A DNA stretch of 64,000 bases. Origin: Acidovorax sp. NB1 (GTDB taxonomy: Bacteria; Pseudomonadota; Gammaproteobacteria; Burkholderiales; Burkholderiaceae_C). The notes beneath the pieces were generated by a model. That model searched no databases. It had not been told where the DNA came from and saw only the letters and a list, made by a program, of their open reading frames with translations. A program made the translations under genes and the position numbers. The stretch is from positions 1 to 64,000 of the forward strand of contig NZ_BJHU01000035.1 in assembly GCF_005405905.1 (NCBI RefSeq). Reading direction: 5' to 3'. Of this stretch, positions 1 through 10,555 are shown in pieces (position 1 is the stretch's first letter; every line of letters starts with the position of its first letter).

Positions 1-1011
1 CACGGCCAGTTGGTTGGCCTGGCGCGCGTTGTCTGCGTTCTGCCGCACGGTGGAGCCCAGTTCTTCCATCGAGGCTGCCGTTTCTTCCAGCGCAGAGGCC
101 TGCTGTTCCGTGCGCGCGCTCAGGTCGTTGTTGCCCGAGGCTATCTGCGAGCTCGCCGAGGCTACGCCTTCGGCGTTGCTGCGAACGCCCGATACCACCC
201 GCGCCAGGTTGGCCCGCATGTCGCCCAATGCGCTGAGCAGCTGGCCCATTTCATCCTTGCCGCCAGAAGGCACCTCTGTCGCCAGATCACCATCGGCAAT
301 GGCGCGGGCAGCCAACACCGCATGGTGGGCGGGGCGGGTGACGGCACGGGTGATGGCCACGCCCAGCACGGCGGCCAGTGCCACGCACAGCCCGAGGGTG
401 CCCAGCACCCATGCGCGCGCCACATTGAACACCGTCTTCGCATCCTCGTTGGCCTGCAAGGCCGCGTCCGAGTTGATCTTTTGCAGCTCACCCAGCGTCT
501 CGGCGGTGGTCACAAAGGCCGACTCCGACTCGCCCGCATACAGCATGCTCAAGGCGTCAGCGGTCAGCTCCATGGTCTCGGCCGTGCTGAAGTCCACGCC
601 CTTGGCAATGTCTGCCAGCTTGTCCTGCAAGGCCACATACGCCGCCTTGCGGGTCTTGTAGGCGTTGAACACCTCACGTTCCTTGGGCATATCGATGAGC
701 GACTCGTAGACCGCCTCGACCCGGCTGAGGTCCTTGTGGCGCCCGGCGACCTGCTCGGCAAACGCCTTGACCTCGGCCGCACTGCGCGCCGTGACCATGC
801 CCGCCTCCGCTCGGCGCATGCGGTTGAGCAGCACGCGCAGCTCGCCCGTTTGCGTGACGCTGGGCAGCAGGTTGGTGGCGATCTCCTCGGCATTGGCGTG
901 GATGCGGGACATCTGCACCAGTGAAATGGCGCCGAGCAAGGCGGTGAGCAACACCACCGCCAGGAAACCCGCCGCCAGCTTGACGCCAATGCGCAGATCA
1001 GAAATTTTCAT
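1..1011 (-). CDS. Methyl-accepting chemotaxis protein, 3' end cut by the window
   Basis: Inner-membrane chemoreceptor that would signal to CheA/CheW. The visible 337 codons start with a short cytoplasmic N-terminus (MKISDLRIGVKLAAGF) and a first transmembrane helix. A mostly helical periplasmic segment of the four-helix-bundle MCP type follows (RMRRAEAGMVTARS, then YKTRKAAYVALQDKLADI). A second helix (VLGTLGLCVALAAVLGVAIT), a HAMP region (TRPAHHAVLAARAIADGDL) and the start of the signalling domain (SARTEQQASALEETAASMEE) complete it. The conserved hairpin tip and C-terminus lie beyond position 1, so presence of a CheR/CheB pentapeptide cannot be judged. The ATG is at 1011. It is separated from ppa by a strong terminator, so it is its own unit. 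The ligand is unknown. Confidence 0.93.
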   Translation of the reverse strand, partial: MKISDLRIGVKLAAGFLAVVLLTALLGAISLVQMSRIHANAEEIATNLLPSVTQTGELRVLLNRMRRAEAGMVTARSAAEVKAFAEQVAGRHKDLSRVEAVYESLIDMPKEREVFNAYKTRKAAYVALQDKLADIAKGVDFSTAETMELTADALSMLYAGESESAFVTTAETLGELQKINSDAALQANEDAKTVFNVARAWVLGTLGLCVALAAVLGVAITRAVTRPAHHAVLAARAIADGDLATEVPSGGKDEMGQLLSALGDMRANLARVVSGVRSNAEGVASASSQIASGNNDLSARTEQQASALEETAASMEELGSTVRQNADNARQANQLAV

Positions 1012-1132
1012 GAATCACCTCAAAGTACCTCGAACTACCGGGACAGCCGCAGCCGTGTAACAAAATGCAGTCTATCAGCGCTCCCCGGCGCGCATGGCGC
1101 GGCTTTTCCCTACCCTGCCAGAGCGCCGCCCA

Positions 1133-1170
1133 CAAAAAAAACACGCCACCCGGCCGGGTGGCGTGTTTTT
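1133..1170 (-). terminator. Rho-independent, probably bidirectional terminator downstream of ppa
   Basis: A perfect inverted repeat (ACGCCACCCGG / CCGGGTGGCGT) is flanked by A8 on one side and T5 on the other. On the minus strand the hairpin is followed by a run of T, as expected for the end of the ppa transcript. Confidence 0.9.
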
Positions 1171-1233
1171 ATTTTGATAGCAGCCGGCGCATACGGCACC
1201 GGCGCCAGGGCGCTGAAAGCGCCCGAAGGGCTA

Positions 1234-1770
1234 TCAGGCCTGCGACTTCTTGTAGCTCTCGATGCCGTCCACGACTTCCTTCTTGGCGGACTCGATGCCT
1301 TCCCAGCCCAGCACCTTGACCCACTTGCCCTTTTCCAGGTCCTTGTAGTGCTCGAAGAAGTGGGCGATGGCGTTGCGGCGCATGGCGTTCACGTCGTCGA
1401 TGTCCTTCCAGTGGTCGTACATGGGCAGGATCTTGGAGGTGGGCACGGCGATGACCTTGCCATCCACGCCCGCTTCGTCTTCCATCATCAGAATGCCCAG
1501 GGGGCGGCAGGGCACCACCACGCCGGGGTGCAGCGGGTAGGGGGTGATCACCAGCACGTCCACCGGGTCGCCGTCGCCCGACAGGGTCTGCGGCACATAG
1601 CCGTAGTTGGTCGGGTAGTGCATGGCCGTCGTCATGAAACGGTCCACAAAAATCGCGCCGGATTCCTTGTCCACTTCGTACTTGATCGGGTCCGCGTTCA
1701 TCGGGATCTCGATGACCACGTTGAAGGCTTCAGGAATGTTCTTGCCAGGGGTGACGTTGTTGAGGGACAT
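1234..1770 (-). CDS. ppa: Inorganic pyrophosphatase (family I, cytosolic)
   Basis: Hydrolyses pyrophosphate to two phosphates in the cytosol, pulling biosynthetic reactions forward. The 178-residue length is typical of the bacterial hexameric family I enzyme. Visible signatures are the N-terminal [10 protein letters not shown], the lysine/tyrosine motif [10 protein letters not shown], the substrate-site stretch [11 protein letters not shown] and the metal-binding [10 protein letters not shown], in which the aspartates coordinate Mg2+. The C-terminus is the family-typical [17 protein letters not shown]. The ATG at 1770 matches the family N-terminus; the open frame extends far upstream only as an antisense artefact of hppA. 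It is transcribed away from hppA, so a soluble and a membrane pyrophosphatase share one intergenic region. Confidence 0.97.
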   Translation of the reverse strand: MSLNNVTPGKNIPEAFNVVIEIPMNADPIKYEVDKESGAIFVDRFMTTAMHYPTNYGYVPQTLSGDGDPVDVLVITPYPLHPGVVVPCRPLGILMMEDEAGVDGKVIAVPTSKILPMYDHWKDIDDVNAMRRNAIAHFFEHYKDLEKGKWVKVLGWEGIESAKKEVVDGIESYKKSQA

Positions 1771-2055
1771 GTCTTTGAATAGTGGTTTGGATAACGGCAA
1801 CCCGCGATGCACAGAGCGCTGACGCAACGCAAACAAGCGCCATGAAGCGTCGGGATTAACCCTGATTTTAGGCGCAGGTCCCTTTCTACCCGCTTGCAAA
1901 CCATGGTTTGGCTGTAAATTGGGCCCGTTGGCCAATCGACTCCCAGCCCTTTTCAAACGGCCCAGGAGCACGAGGAAGCAACGCAGCGGAAGCACCACCG
2001 ACCTGCGTTGTGATGTTTCCTTCCGTGCAACTGCGAAGATTGAAAGGAGTGACGA
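1771..2055. promoter_or_regulatory. Divergent control region between ppa and hppA
   Basis: These 285 bases hold no gene I can support. They include a perfect 14-bp palindrome CAAACCATGGTTTG at 1897-1910 and, just before hppA, a good ribosome-binding site (AAAGGAG around 2043). I could not assign a convincing sigma-70 pair to either gene. Confidence 0.45.
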
Positions 2056-4137
<2,082 letters not shown>

Positions 4138-4156
4138 ACCCGTTCTCACCACCATC

Positions 4157-4181
4157 AAAAAGGGGCTTCGGCCCCTTTTTT
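4157..4181 (+). terminator. Rho-independent terminator after hppA
   Basis: AAGGGGC-TTCG-GCCCCTT hairpin with a UUCG-type loop, followed by T6, starting 20 bases after the hppA stop codon. Confidence 0.92.
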
Positions 4182-4221
4182 GCGGCTTACCATCCGGGGC
4201 AACGGTTTTTCTCCAGAAAAG

Positions 4222-6621
4222 ATGGCTTTGAAACACACCGCACCGTCTGCTGCCCCCGCTCCCTCCGCGCCCCCCGCCCCGCTGTACGAGCACATCGTCG
4301 AGGACGTGATCGCTGGGGCCCGCCCGCTGATGGAGCGCATTGCCGAAGCCACGCGCATGTCCCTGCAGCAGCGCCTGGACCAGGCACGCACGCCGGGCGA
4401 GCACCACGCCATGCTCGAAGCCCGCCAGCAGCTCATGCGGCTGACCCCGGTGATGTGCGAGCGCTACCCCGAGGCACTGCGCAAGGCACTCAGTCAGCAA
4501 TCTGCGCACAAGGAAGAAAAGGCCACGCGCTCGCTGTTCAGCGTGCACTTCGACGAACTGGAGCTGATGGACGAGACCCAGATCAGCGACAGCGTGGAAC
4601 GCGCCCGCGCCCGCCAGGTGCTGGCCTCGGCCGTGGAGGGGCCGCTGGCCGACCTCGACGCCCTGGTGTGCGCGGCACTGGGCCTGCCGCAGGTGCGGCC
4701 CGAGCACAACCCGCTGCGCCCCGACGCGTTTCTGCAGGCGCTGCAGGCCGTGGTGTCGCAGATGCAGGTCACCGAGCAGGTGCGGCACGATTGGATGGGG
4801 CAGATGGCCCAGGCGCTGGGCAAGGAGTTGCGCGCGCTGTATGTCGCGCAGACCGAGCGGCTCCAGCAAAGTGGCGTGCAGCCCGTGGGCTACGCCATGC
4901 GCCAGGCCAACGGCCAGTACGTGTATGTGGCGCCCACCGAGGGCGGCGCGTCGCCCGGCTTTGGCTTTGAGTCAGGCCCTGCCCACGATGTGGGCCCCAT
5001 CGACCCCATCAACCATACCGCCCCGGCCACCGCCGACCCCCTGCTCACGCTGGGCCGCCTGCGCCGCCTGCTGCTGGGCGAGCTGGATGAGCCCGCCGCC
5101 CCCGAGCAGCACCCGGCGGCCCCCGAGACTTTTGCGGAGCGCTTCTCCCGCGAATTCGAGCACCCGGACCAACTCCCCCACATCGACCCGCCCGCCACCG
5201 ACTTCGCCATGACCGTGCCCGCCGCCTTCGAGGCGCTGCAGGAGATGAACCAGGTCGGCCAGATGATGGAGCGCCTGGGCAGCCAGCGAGCGCAGGCCAC
5301 TGGCACCCCCACCGGGGATGTCCCCGCCAACCTGCCCCGCCAGCACAGTGGCGGGCTGGCGCAGGCTCTGAGCACCGAGGTGGTCGCGCTGATGGTGGAC
5401 AACATCGCACGCGACAACCGGCTGCTGTGGCCCGTGCAGCAGTTCATCCGCGCTCTGGAACCCGCGCTGATGCAGCTGGCGCTGACCGACACGCGCTTCT
5501 TCAGCCACAAGGAACACGCGGCGCGGTGCCTGCTGCAGGACATCACTGACCGCAGCCTGGCGTTTGACAGCACCGAGGCCCCGGGCTTTCAGAGCTTCAT
5601 GCGCTCGCTCATGAACATCGCCGGGCCGCTGTCCACCGCCACCATCGAGGGGCCGGAGGATTTCGAGCAGGTGCTGCAGCAGCTGCACGCCAAGTGGGAG
5701 CAAAAGGAGCAGGCCCGCAAGCAAGAGCGCCAGCGCGCCATCGAGGCGCTGGAACATGCCGAGCGGCGCCACCTGCTGGCAGCGCAGATCTCGCGTGAGA
5801 TTTGGCTGTTGCCCGACATTGGCAAGGTGCCCGACGCCGTCTCCCGCTTTTTGCTCGGCCCCTGGGCCCAGGTGATGGCCGAGGCGCGCCTGGCCGACAC
5901 CACCCACAGCACCGACCCCGGCCGCTACCACGAGCTGGTGGAGGCCCTGATCTGGAGCACCCAGCCCGAGCTGACCCGCAAGAACACCGGCCAGCTCGCG
6001 CGCCTGCTGCCCAAACTGCTGGCCAAGCTGCGCGAGGGCCTGGCCTCCATCGACTACCCCGCAGAGCGGACCGACGCGGTTTTCGAGCTGCTGATGCAGC
6101 TGCACCAGCAGGCCTTCAAACCCGGCCCGCGCCCGGCTACCCCGGCAGCGCCCACCGCAGCCCCCCGCGCCGCCGCACCCCGCACCGGGCCGCTAGCCCC
6201 TGCCGTGCCGCAGCCAGCCCCCCTGGACGATGACGACCCCTGGGTCGCGCCCTCCGAGGCCAAGGAGTCGGGCTACATGGACTCCTCCCAGGCCCCCGAG
6301 TCCGAGAGCCCGGAACCCGCGCACGCGCACCCCACCCCGGGGGAGGCCCACGCCCTGCCCCCGCTGGCCATTGGCAGCTGGGTCAACCTGCTGGTGGCCG
6401 GCCGGTGGGAGCGCACCCAGCTGTCCTGGATCGGATCACACGGCAACCTCTTCCTCTTCACCAGCGCATCGGGCCGCACCCAGTCGATGACGCTGCGTCT
6501 GGTGGACCGCCTGATCCAGCAAGGCGCTCTGCACGTGATCGCCCAGCAAACCGTGGTGGACGGCGCCCTGGACGCCGTGGCCGAGGCCGCCATGCGCAAC
6601 AGCGTGGACAGCCGGATGTAG
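4222..6621 (+). CDS. DUF1631 family protein
   Basis: Protein of 799 residues, mainly helical, matching my recollection of the DUF1631 family, which is common in beta- and gammaproteobacteria. Members are sometimes wrongly labelled thymidine phosphorylase, and no catalytic function is established. Family-like stretches are an N-terminal helical block, a central [20 protein letters not shown], the region [23 protein letters not shown], and [21 protein letters not shown] Pro/Ala-rich linker (about 640-715) precedes a C-terminal small beta domain with [21 protein letters not shown] and [17 protein letters not shown], which resembles a PilZ-like fold. I chose the ATG at 4222 because the longer frame begins inside the hppA terminator. 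It is a single-gene unit followed by a repeat element. Confidence 0.82.
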   Translation: MALKHTAPSAAPAPSAPPAPLYEHIVEDVIAGARPLMERIAEATRMSLQQRLDQARTPGEHHAMLEARQQLMRLTPVMCERYPEALRKALSQQSAHKEEKATRSLFSVHFDELELMDETQISDSVERARARQVLASAVEGPLADLDALVCAALGLPQVRPEHNPLRPDAFLQALQAVVSQMQVTEQVRHDWMGQMAQALGKELRALYVAQTERLQQSGVQPVGYAMRQANGQYVYVAPTEGGASPGFGFESGPAHDVGPIDPINHTAPATADPLLTLGRLRRLLLGELDEPAAPEQHPAAPETFAERFSREFEHPDQLPHIDPPATDFAMTVPAAFEALQEMNQVGQMMERLGSQRAQATGTPTGDVPANLPRQHSGGLAQALSTEVVALMVDNIARDNRLLWPVQQFIRALEPALMQLALTDTRFFSHKEHAARCLLQDITDRSLAFDSTEAPGFQSFMRSLMNIAGPLSTATIEGPEDFEQVLQQLHAKWEQKEQARKQERQRAIEALEHAERRHLLAAQISREIWLLPDIGKVPDAVSRFLLGPWAQVMAEARLADTTHSTDPGRYHELVEALIWSTQPELTRKNTGQLARLLPKLLAKLREGLASIDYPAERTDAVFELLMQLHQQAFKPGPRPATPAAPTAAPRAAAPRTGPLAPAVPQPAPLDDDDPWVAPSEAKESGYMDSSQAPESESPEPAHAHPTPGEAHALPPLAIGSWVNLLVAGRWERTQLSWIGSHGNLFLFTSASGRTQSMTLRLVDRLIQQGALHVIAQQTVVDGALDAVAEAAMRNSVDSRM

Positions 6622-6688
6622 ATTGCTATTTTATTGATAGCTATAAACTGAATACAGTCGCGCGCAAACGGCCATTTTTTTCTTCAAT
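6622..6688 (+). repeat. Dispersed palindromic repeat, copy 1
   Basis: Starts directly after the DUF1631 stop codon. It contains the inverted pair GCTAT...ATAGC at its left end and the core AGTCGCGCGCAAACGGCCATTTTT. It aligns along its whole length with copies at 18609 (reverse strand) and 23421. Confidence 0.75.
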
Positions 6689-6758
6689 CTTGTGCCAGAC
6701 CTGCGTGGTCTGCGTCTCGGGAGCAAGCATGTAGGTACGCAGGCAGGCAGCCTCGTCG

Positions 6759-8240
6759 TCATCGCGGCGGGGCTTGCAGGGCAGCAGGCAACGTGAGTGC
6801 GGCCCGCAGCCCCCCCAGTTCCGAAGATTGCAGGTCCAGGCTCCCTGCGTACAGGGCCGCCAGGTCCTGCACGATGGCCAAGCCCAGCCCCGTGCCCGGC
6901 ACCGTTTCGTCCAGCCGCACGCCACGCCCCAGGGCAAGCGCGCGCTGCGCAGCGCCGATGCCCGGGCCATCGTCTTCCACCGTGATCACCAGCTGGGGCG
7001 GCAGCCCGTCGGCCCGCTCCATGGGCCCCTGCGCCGCCAGCCCCACGGTGGACCGGGCCCATTTGCAGGCGTTGTCCAGCAGGTTGCCCAGCATCTCCTG
7101 CAAGTCCTGCGCCTCGCCCACAAAAAACAGCGGTGTCTCGGGCAGCACAACGGCGATCTCCACACCCCGCTCGGCATGCACCTTGTTCATGACCCGCACC
7201 AGCCCCGCCGCCACCGGCGCCAAGTCGGTGCGCTGGCCGGGCAGATGCGCCGTCGCTGCGGCGCGCGAGCGGGCCAGGTGCCAGTCGATGTGCCGGCGCG
7301 CCACCTGAACCTGATCGCGCACCAGATCGGCCAGCGCAGCGCCACTATCGGAGGATGCGGGGAAGGCAGGGGGGGCGGGCGCATGGGCCGCGTTCTCCAG
7401 CACAGCCAGCGGCGTTTTCAAGGCATGGGCCAGGTTGCCTGCTTGGGTGCGCGCGCGCTCCACCACCTCGGCATTGCGGGCCAGCACGGCGTTGAAGTCA
7501 TCCACCAGCGGCTGCACCTCGGCAGGAAACGCGCCTTGCAACCGGGTGGTGCGTGCCTGCTGCACATCCTGCAAGCCCCGCTGCAGCGCCTGCAAGGGTT
7601 TCAGCCCCACCGCCACCTGGGCCCAGGCGGCCGCAGTCAACAGCACCAGCAGCACCAACAGCGACAAGCCCAGCACGCGCGTGAACTGCGCAGTGGCCGC
7701 CTGCGTGGCCTGCAGATCGGCCGCCACGATCAGGCGCCAGCGCGCCGCATCCACGCCCTCGGCACGCACGGTGCGCTCCAGCACCAGCAAGGGCGCGCCC
7801 TGCGGGCCCACCACTTCGTGCACATGCACCGCCCCATCGGTCAGCGCATCCGCCTGCAAGGCCAGGCTGGTGTCCCACAAGGAGCGCGAGCGCAACGCCC
7901 CGACCCGGCTGCGCCCGTCGGGCGCCATGGCGTCCACCTGCCAGTACAGGCCCGAGTACGGCTTAAGCCAGCGCGGGTCCGACAGCGCCTGGGCTGCCAC
8001 CACCGGCTGGCCCTGGGCATCAAACTCCAGCCGCGCCGTGACCTGGTCCAGCTGCTGCAACAGGGCGGCCTCGAACTGCCGCTGCACATGCTCGCGGAAC
8101 AGCCCGCTCAGCACAAAACCCGCCAGCACCACAGCCACAGCCAGGCCCGCTACCGTCACGGCCAGCAGCCGCACCCGCAACGACCGGGACCAGCGCACGG
8201 GTGCGGCAGGTGGCACGCCTTGCACGCCTGGCGCACTCAT
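6759..8240 (-). CDS. Sensor histidine kinase (PhoQ/QseC-like architecture)
   Basis: Membrane sensor kinase of 493 residues, partner of the response regulator that overlaps its start by 4 bp. After a short cytoplasmic N-terminus comes helix 1 (LLAVTVAGLAVAVVLAGFVLSG). A periplasmic sensing domain of roughly 140 residues follows, then helix 2 (VLGLSLLVLLVLLTAAAW). The HAMP-like linker leads to the dimerisation box NLAHALKTPLAVL, with His272 as the expected phosphorylation site. The catalytic domain has an N box (LGNLLDNACKWA), a G1 box (EDDGPGIG) and a G2 box (GTGLGLAIV). The HALKTPL form of the H box is typical of PhoQ-type kinases. The stimulus is unknown. Its operon also encodes a PepSY protein and lies opposite a haem electron-transfer operon, which may be its target. 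Confidence 0.93.
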   Translation of the reverse strand: MSAPGVQGVPPAAPVRWSRSLRVRLLAVTVAGLAVAVVLAGFVLSGLFREHVQRQFEAALLQQLDQVTARLEFDAQGQPVVAAQALSDPRWLKPYSGLYWQVDAMAPDGRSRVGALRSRSLWDTSLALQADALTDGAVHVHEVVGPQGAPLLVLERTVRAEGVDAARWRLIVAADLQATQAATAQFTRVLGLSLLVLLVLLTAAAWAQVAVGLKPLQALQRGLQDVQQARTTRLQGAFPAEVQPLVDDFNAVLARNAEVVERARTQAGNLAHALKTPLAVLENAAHAPAPPAFPASSDSGAALADLVRDQVQVARRHIDWHLARSRAAATAHLPGQRTDLAPVAAGLVRVMNKVHAERGVEIAVVLPETPLFFVGEAQDLQEMLGNLLDNACKWARSTVGLAAQGPMERADGLPPQLVITVEDDGPGIGAAQRALALGRGVRLDETVPGTGLGLAIVQDLAALYAGSLDLQSSELGGLRAALTLPAALQAPPR

Positions 8241-8938
8241 GACAGCACCAGGCGGTAGCCCATGCCACGCACGGTTTCGATGCGGGCCGAAGCCGCCGGG
8301 GACGCCGACGAAGCCGAAGAGTCGGCAGAGGGCGACATCTTCTTGCGCAGGCGCCCCACAAACACCTCGATGGTGTTCGAGTCCCGGTCAAAGTCCTGCG
8401 CATAGATGTGTTCGGTCAGCTCCGCACGCGACACCAGCACGCCGGGCCGGTGCATCAGGTAGTCGAGCACCTTGTATTCGTGCGCCGTCAGCGTCACCGG
8501 CTGGCCCGCGCAGGTCACGCGGCCGCTGCGGGTGTCCAGCGACCAGTCTCCGCACTGCAGCACGGCCGACGCCTGCCCGCTGGCGCGTCGGATGAGTGCG
8601 CGAAGGCGCGCCAGCAGTTCTTCGAGGTGAAAGGGCTTGGTCAGGTAGTCATCGGCACCGGCGTCGATGCCCGCGACCTTTTCATGCCAGTTGTCGCGCG
8701 CGGTGAGGATCAGCACCGGCATGTTGCGCCCCGCGGCCCGCCAGCGCTTGAGCACCGTGAGCCCGTCCACCACCGGCAGGCCCAGATCCAGCACCACCGC
8801 ATCCACCGCCTCGGTCTCACCCAGAAACTGCGCATCGCGGCCGTTGTCGGCCTCGTCCACGGTGTAGCCCGCGCCTTGCAGCGCCGTGCGCAGCTGGGCG
8901 CGCAGCAGGGTGTCGTCTTCTACCAGCAGGATGCGCAT
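8237..8938 (-). CDS. OmpR/PhoB-family response regulator
   Basis: Two-domain DNA-binding regulator of 233 residues. The receiver domain has the acidic pair in VEDD (residues 7-9), the phosphoacceptor Asp51 in VVLDLGLP, the conserved Thr in LILTARD and the Lys in YLTKPF. The C-terminal winged-helix domain carries LTAHEYKVLDYLMHRPG and the recognition region DSNTIEVFVGRLRKKM, ending in RGMGYRLV. A short Ser/Ala-rich insertion (PSADSSASSASPAASA) precedes the final wing, which is unusual for the family. Stop and start codons of this gene and the kinase overlap by 4 bp, implying translational coupling. Candidate 11-bp spaced half-sites lie at 9374-9391. Confidence 0.95.
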   Translation of the reverse strand: MRILLVEDDTLLRAQLRTALQGAGYTVDEADNGRDAQFLGETEAVDAVVLDLGLPVVDGLTVLKRWRAAGRNMPVLILTARDNWHEKVAGIDAGADDYLTKPFHLEELLARLRALIRRASGQASAVLQCGDWSLDTRSGRVTCAGQPVTLTAHEYKVLDYLMHRPGVLVSRAELTEHIYAQDFDRDSNTIEVFVGRLRKKMSPSADSSASSASPAASARIETVRGMGYRLVLS

Positions 8939-8962
8939 GGAAGTGTCGTGGTGGGAAAGGTG

Positions 8963-9349
8963 TCAGCGAGTGTCCCGGCTTCTCGGCTGATCTTCGCGCG
9001 ATTCTCGTGACCGCACACGCAGCACCTCGGCCGTGCGCGCATCGAGCTTGACCTTGGTCAACTGCCCGGCAGGCGTCAGCAGCTTGATCTCGTAAATCCA
9101 GCGCTCGCGCTCCTGCTCCAACTCCACTTCCAGCACCTGGCCGGGCACTTCGCGCTGCAGGCGCTCCAGCACCGTGGGCAGCGGCAGTACCTGGCCCGCC
9201 TGCACAGCCTGCCGGGCGCGGTCATGGTCGTCCTTGCCGCTGGCCACGGCGGGTGGCATGGCCAGTGCGGCAGCGCACAACACACAAGCCGCCAGGCGCC
9301 ACCGCTTCACGGGGCTGTGCGCAGACGCAGGTTGGAGAGAGAAAAACAT
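8963..9349 (-). CDS. PepSY-domain periplasmic protein
   Basis: Small secreted protein of 128 residues. The N-terminus has a signal-peptide pattern (VKRWRLAACVLCAAALAMPPAVA, cleavage probably after residue 37 or so). The mature part is a single PepSY domain: ARQAVQAGQVLPLPTVLERLQREVPGQVLEVELEQERERWIYEIKLLTPAG and VKLDARTAEVLRVR. PepSY proteins are frequent first genes of two-component operons and are thought to modulate proteases or signalling, but the role here is unproven. I set the start at the ATG at 9349, directly before the hydrophobic signal; longer frames add an implausible leader. It is the first gene of the PepSY-regulator-kinase operon and is divergent from the SHP cytochrome gene. 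Confidence 0.88.
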   Translation of the reverse strand: MFFSLQPASAHSPVKRWRLAACVLCAAALAMPPAVASGKDDHDRARQAVQAGQVLPLPTVLERLQREVPGQVLEVELEQERERWIYEIKLLTPAGQLTKVKLDARTAEVLRVRSRESREDQPRSRDTR

Positions 9350-9373
9350 GGGGGCATTGTCCCGTGCGAAATC

Positions 9374-9391
9374 TGAACAGCCGATGAACAG
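9374..9391 (+). promoter_or_regulatory. Candidate response-regulator binding site
   Basis: Direct repeat TGAACAG-N4-TGAACAG, giving an 11-bp period as in OmpR/PhoB-family operators, in the 113-bp gap between the divergent PepSY and SHP genes. A nearby GTTCAGG at 9406 could be a further, inverted half-site. Assignment to the adjacent regulator is inference. Confidence 0.4.
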
Positions 9392-9462
9392 GCCTTTCAC
9401 GCGCCGTTCAGGCAGGGATTTCAACAATGGCCCCACAAGACAAAACTCACGAGGACCCTGGC

Positions 9463-9867
9463 ATGACTTCCCTTCGCACACTGACCTTTGCCGCGCTCTG
9501 CGCACTGGCAGCCGCTGGCACGAGCCAAGCCGCCGACACCACAGCCGCCCAACAGCTTGCCCACTGGAGCGCGCAGACCGGCAGCCCCGGCAACGCCGAC
9601 AAGGGCAAAGTGTTCTTCACCACGCGCCATGGCGGCGAGTGGTCTTGCGCGTCCTGCCACGGCACACCGCCCACCGCGCAAGGCAAACATGCCAGCACCG
9701 GCAAGCCGATTGCGCCCCTGGCCCCAGCCTTCAACCCCAAGGCCTTTACCGACACCACCAAGGTGGACAAGTGGTTCCGCCGCAACTGCAACGACGTGCT
9801 GAGCCGTGAATGCACTGCGGAGGAAAAGGCCGATGTGCTGGCCTACCTCAATGCCCTCAAGCCCTGA
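9463..9867 (+). CDS. SHP-type cytochrome c (DUF1924)
   Basis: Secreted monohaem cytochrome of 134 residues. It has a signal peptide (LRTLTFAALCALAAAGTSQAA), the haem motif CASCH at residues 62-66 and the family-typical C-terminal block WFRRNCNDVLSRECTAEEKADVLAYL. Sphaeroides haem proteins (SHP) are high-spin cytochromes that bind O2 or NO and use an Asn ligand with a nearby disulphide. The paired cysteines and asparagines in RRNCNDVLSREC fit that, though the exact ligand is inference. A longer ATG at 9427 exists, but the ATG at 9463 has GAGGA upstream and puts the signal peptide at the N-terminus. It is first in the operon, followed within 10 bp by its usual partner, a dihaem cytochrome. Confidence 0.9.
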   Translation: MTSLRTLTFAALCALAAAGTSQAADTTAAQQLAHWSAQTGSPGNADKGKVFFTTRHGGEWSCASCHGTPPTAQGKHASTGKPIAPLAPAFNPKAFTDTTKVDKWFRRNCNDVLSRECTAEEKADVLAYLNALKP

Positions 9868-9877
9868 GACCGACACC

Positions 9878-10402
9878 ATGAAAAAACCTGCCCCCCTGCG
9901 ACCTGCAGCCCTGGCCGCCGCTGCGTGCGCGCTGACGCTGCTGTCCCTCTCTAGCGCTAACGCGGACAGCGGGCGTGCCATGCCCCGCAATGTGCCCAAC
10001 GCCTACACGCAGGAATGCGCCGCCTGCCACACCGCCTACCCGCCCGGCCTGCTGCCCGCAGCGTCGTGGAACCGCGTGATGACGGGCCTCGACAAGCACT
10101 ACGGCACCGACGCATCGCTGGACGCGGCCACCGTGCGCCAGCTCAACCAGTGGTTGCAGGCCCACGCCGGCACCTACAAGCGCGTGAACGAAGAGCCCCC
10201 CGAGGACCGCATCACTCGCTCGGCCTGGTTTGAACGCAAGCACCGAAAGATCGAACCCGCCACCTGGAAGCTCGCCAGCGTGAAAAGCGCTGCCAACTGT
10301 GCGGCCTGCCATACGGGCGCAGACCAGGGGCAATTCGACGACCACGACCTGCGCATGCCAGCGGGGCTGGATGCCCGCTCCCGCCGCGCCTGGAACGACT
10401 GA
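9878..10402 (+). CDS. Dihaem cytochrome c (SHP partner)
   Basis: Periplasmic electron carrier of 174 residues with a signal peptide (PAALAAAACALTLLSLSSANA) and two haem-binding motifs, CAACH at 47-51 and CAACH at 141-145. The middle segment (RITRSAWFERKHRKIEPATWKLASVKSAANC) is characteristic of the dihaem cytochrome family found next to SHP genes, which is known to reduce SHP. The start at 9878 is the ATG immediately before the signal sequence. The next gene for a membrane cytochrome b would feed electrons to it. The final codons and stop lie in the left arm of a long inverted repeat (10401-10515). Confidence 0.9.
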   Translation: MKKPAPLRPAALAAAACALTLLSLSSANADSGRAMPRNVPNAYTQECAACHTAYPPGLLPAASWNRVMTGLDKHYGTDASLDAATVRQLNQWLQAHAGTYKRVNEEPPEDRITRSAWFERKHRKIEPATWKLASVKSAANCAACHTGADQGQFDDHDLRMPAGLDARSRRAWND

Positions 10403-10515
10403 GAGCGGTGAACAGAACTCTTCTGGCGTCGTTGCTGTGTCTTGTCGTACTGACCTACTGCCTGCGACACAGCGCCTCGCCAGAACCGCTTCGCTGAGCC
10501 CTGTTCTCCGCTCTC
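10401..10515. repeat. Long imperfect inverted repeat between the dihaem cytochrome and cytochrome b561 genes
   Basis: Three nested arm pairs can be read directly. GAGAGCGGTGAACAG (10401-10415) pairs with CTGTTCTCCGCTCTC (10501-10515) with one mismatch. TTCTGGCG (10421-10428) pairs with CGCCAGAA (10478-10485). GCTGTGTC (10434-10441) pairs with GACACAGC (10466-10473). As RNA this could fold into one hairpin of about 115 nt between two genes of the operon. No T-run follows, so it is not a standard terminator. Confidence 0.65.
10408..10497 (+). CDS. Possible 29-residue membrane miniprotein (hypothetical)
   Basis: A GTG-initiated frame of 29 codons lies entirely inside the inverted repeat. Its product reads MNRTLLASLLCLVVLTYCL followed by a short polar tail ending in EPLR, so it would be a single transmembrane helix. 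GAGAG lies just upstream but spacing to the GTG is only 2 nt, which is poor for a ribosome-binding site. The hydrophobic character is the only positive evidence. Equally, the frame may be a by-product of the hairpin. It would fit the electron-transfer operon as a small membrane subunit, but I recognise no family. Confidence 0.28.
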   Translation: MNRTLLASLLCLVVLTYCLRHSASPEPLR

Positions 10516-10555
10516 GATCTGCATTGAATCTGACCTGTATCCGATCAAGGAAAAC

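Noticed and set aside
1171..1240. A further copy of the dispersed repeat after the ppa stop codon (TTTTGATAGCAGCCGGCGC)
   Set aside because: Only the left end TTTTGATAGC matches; the remainder does not align with the core, so I did not count it.
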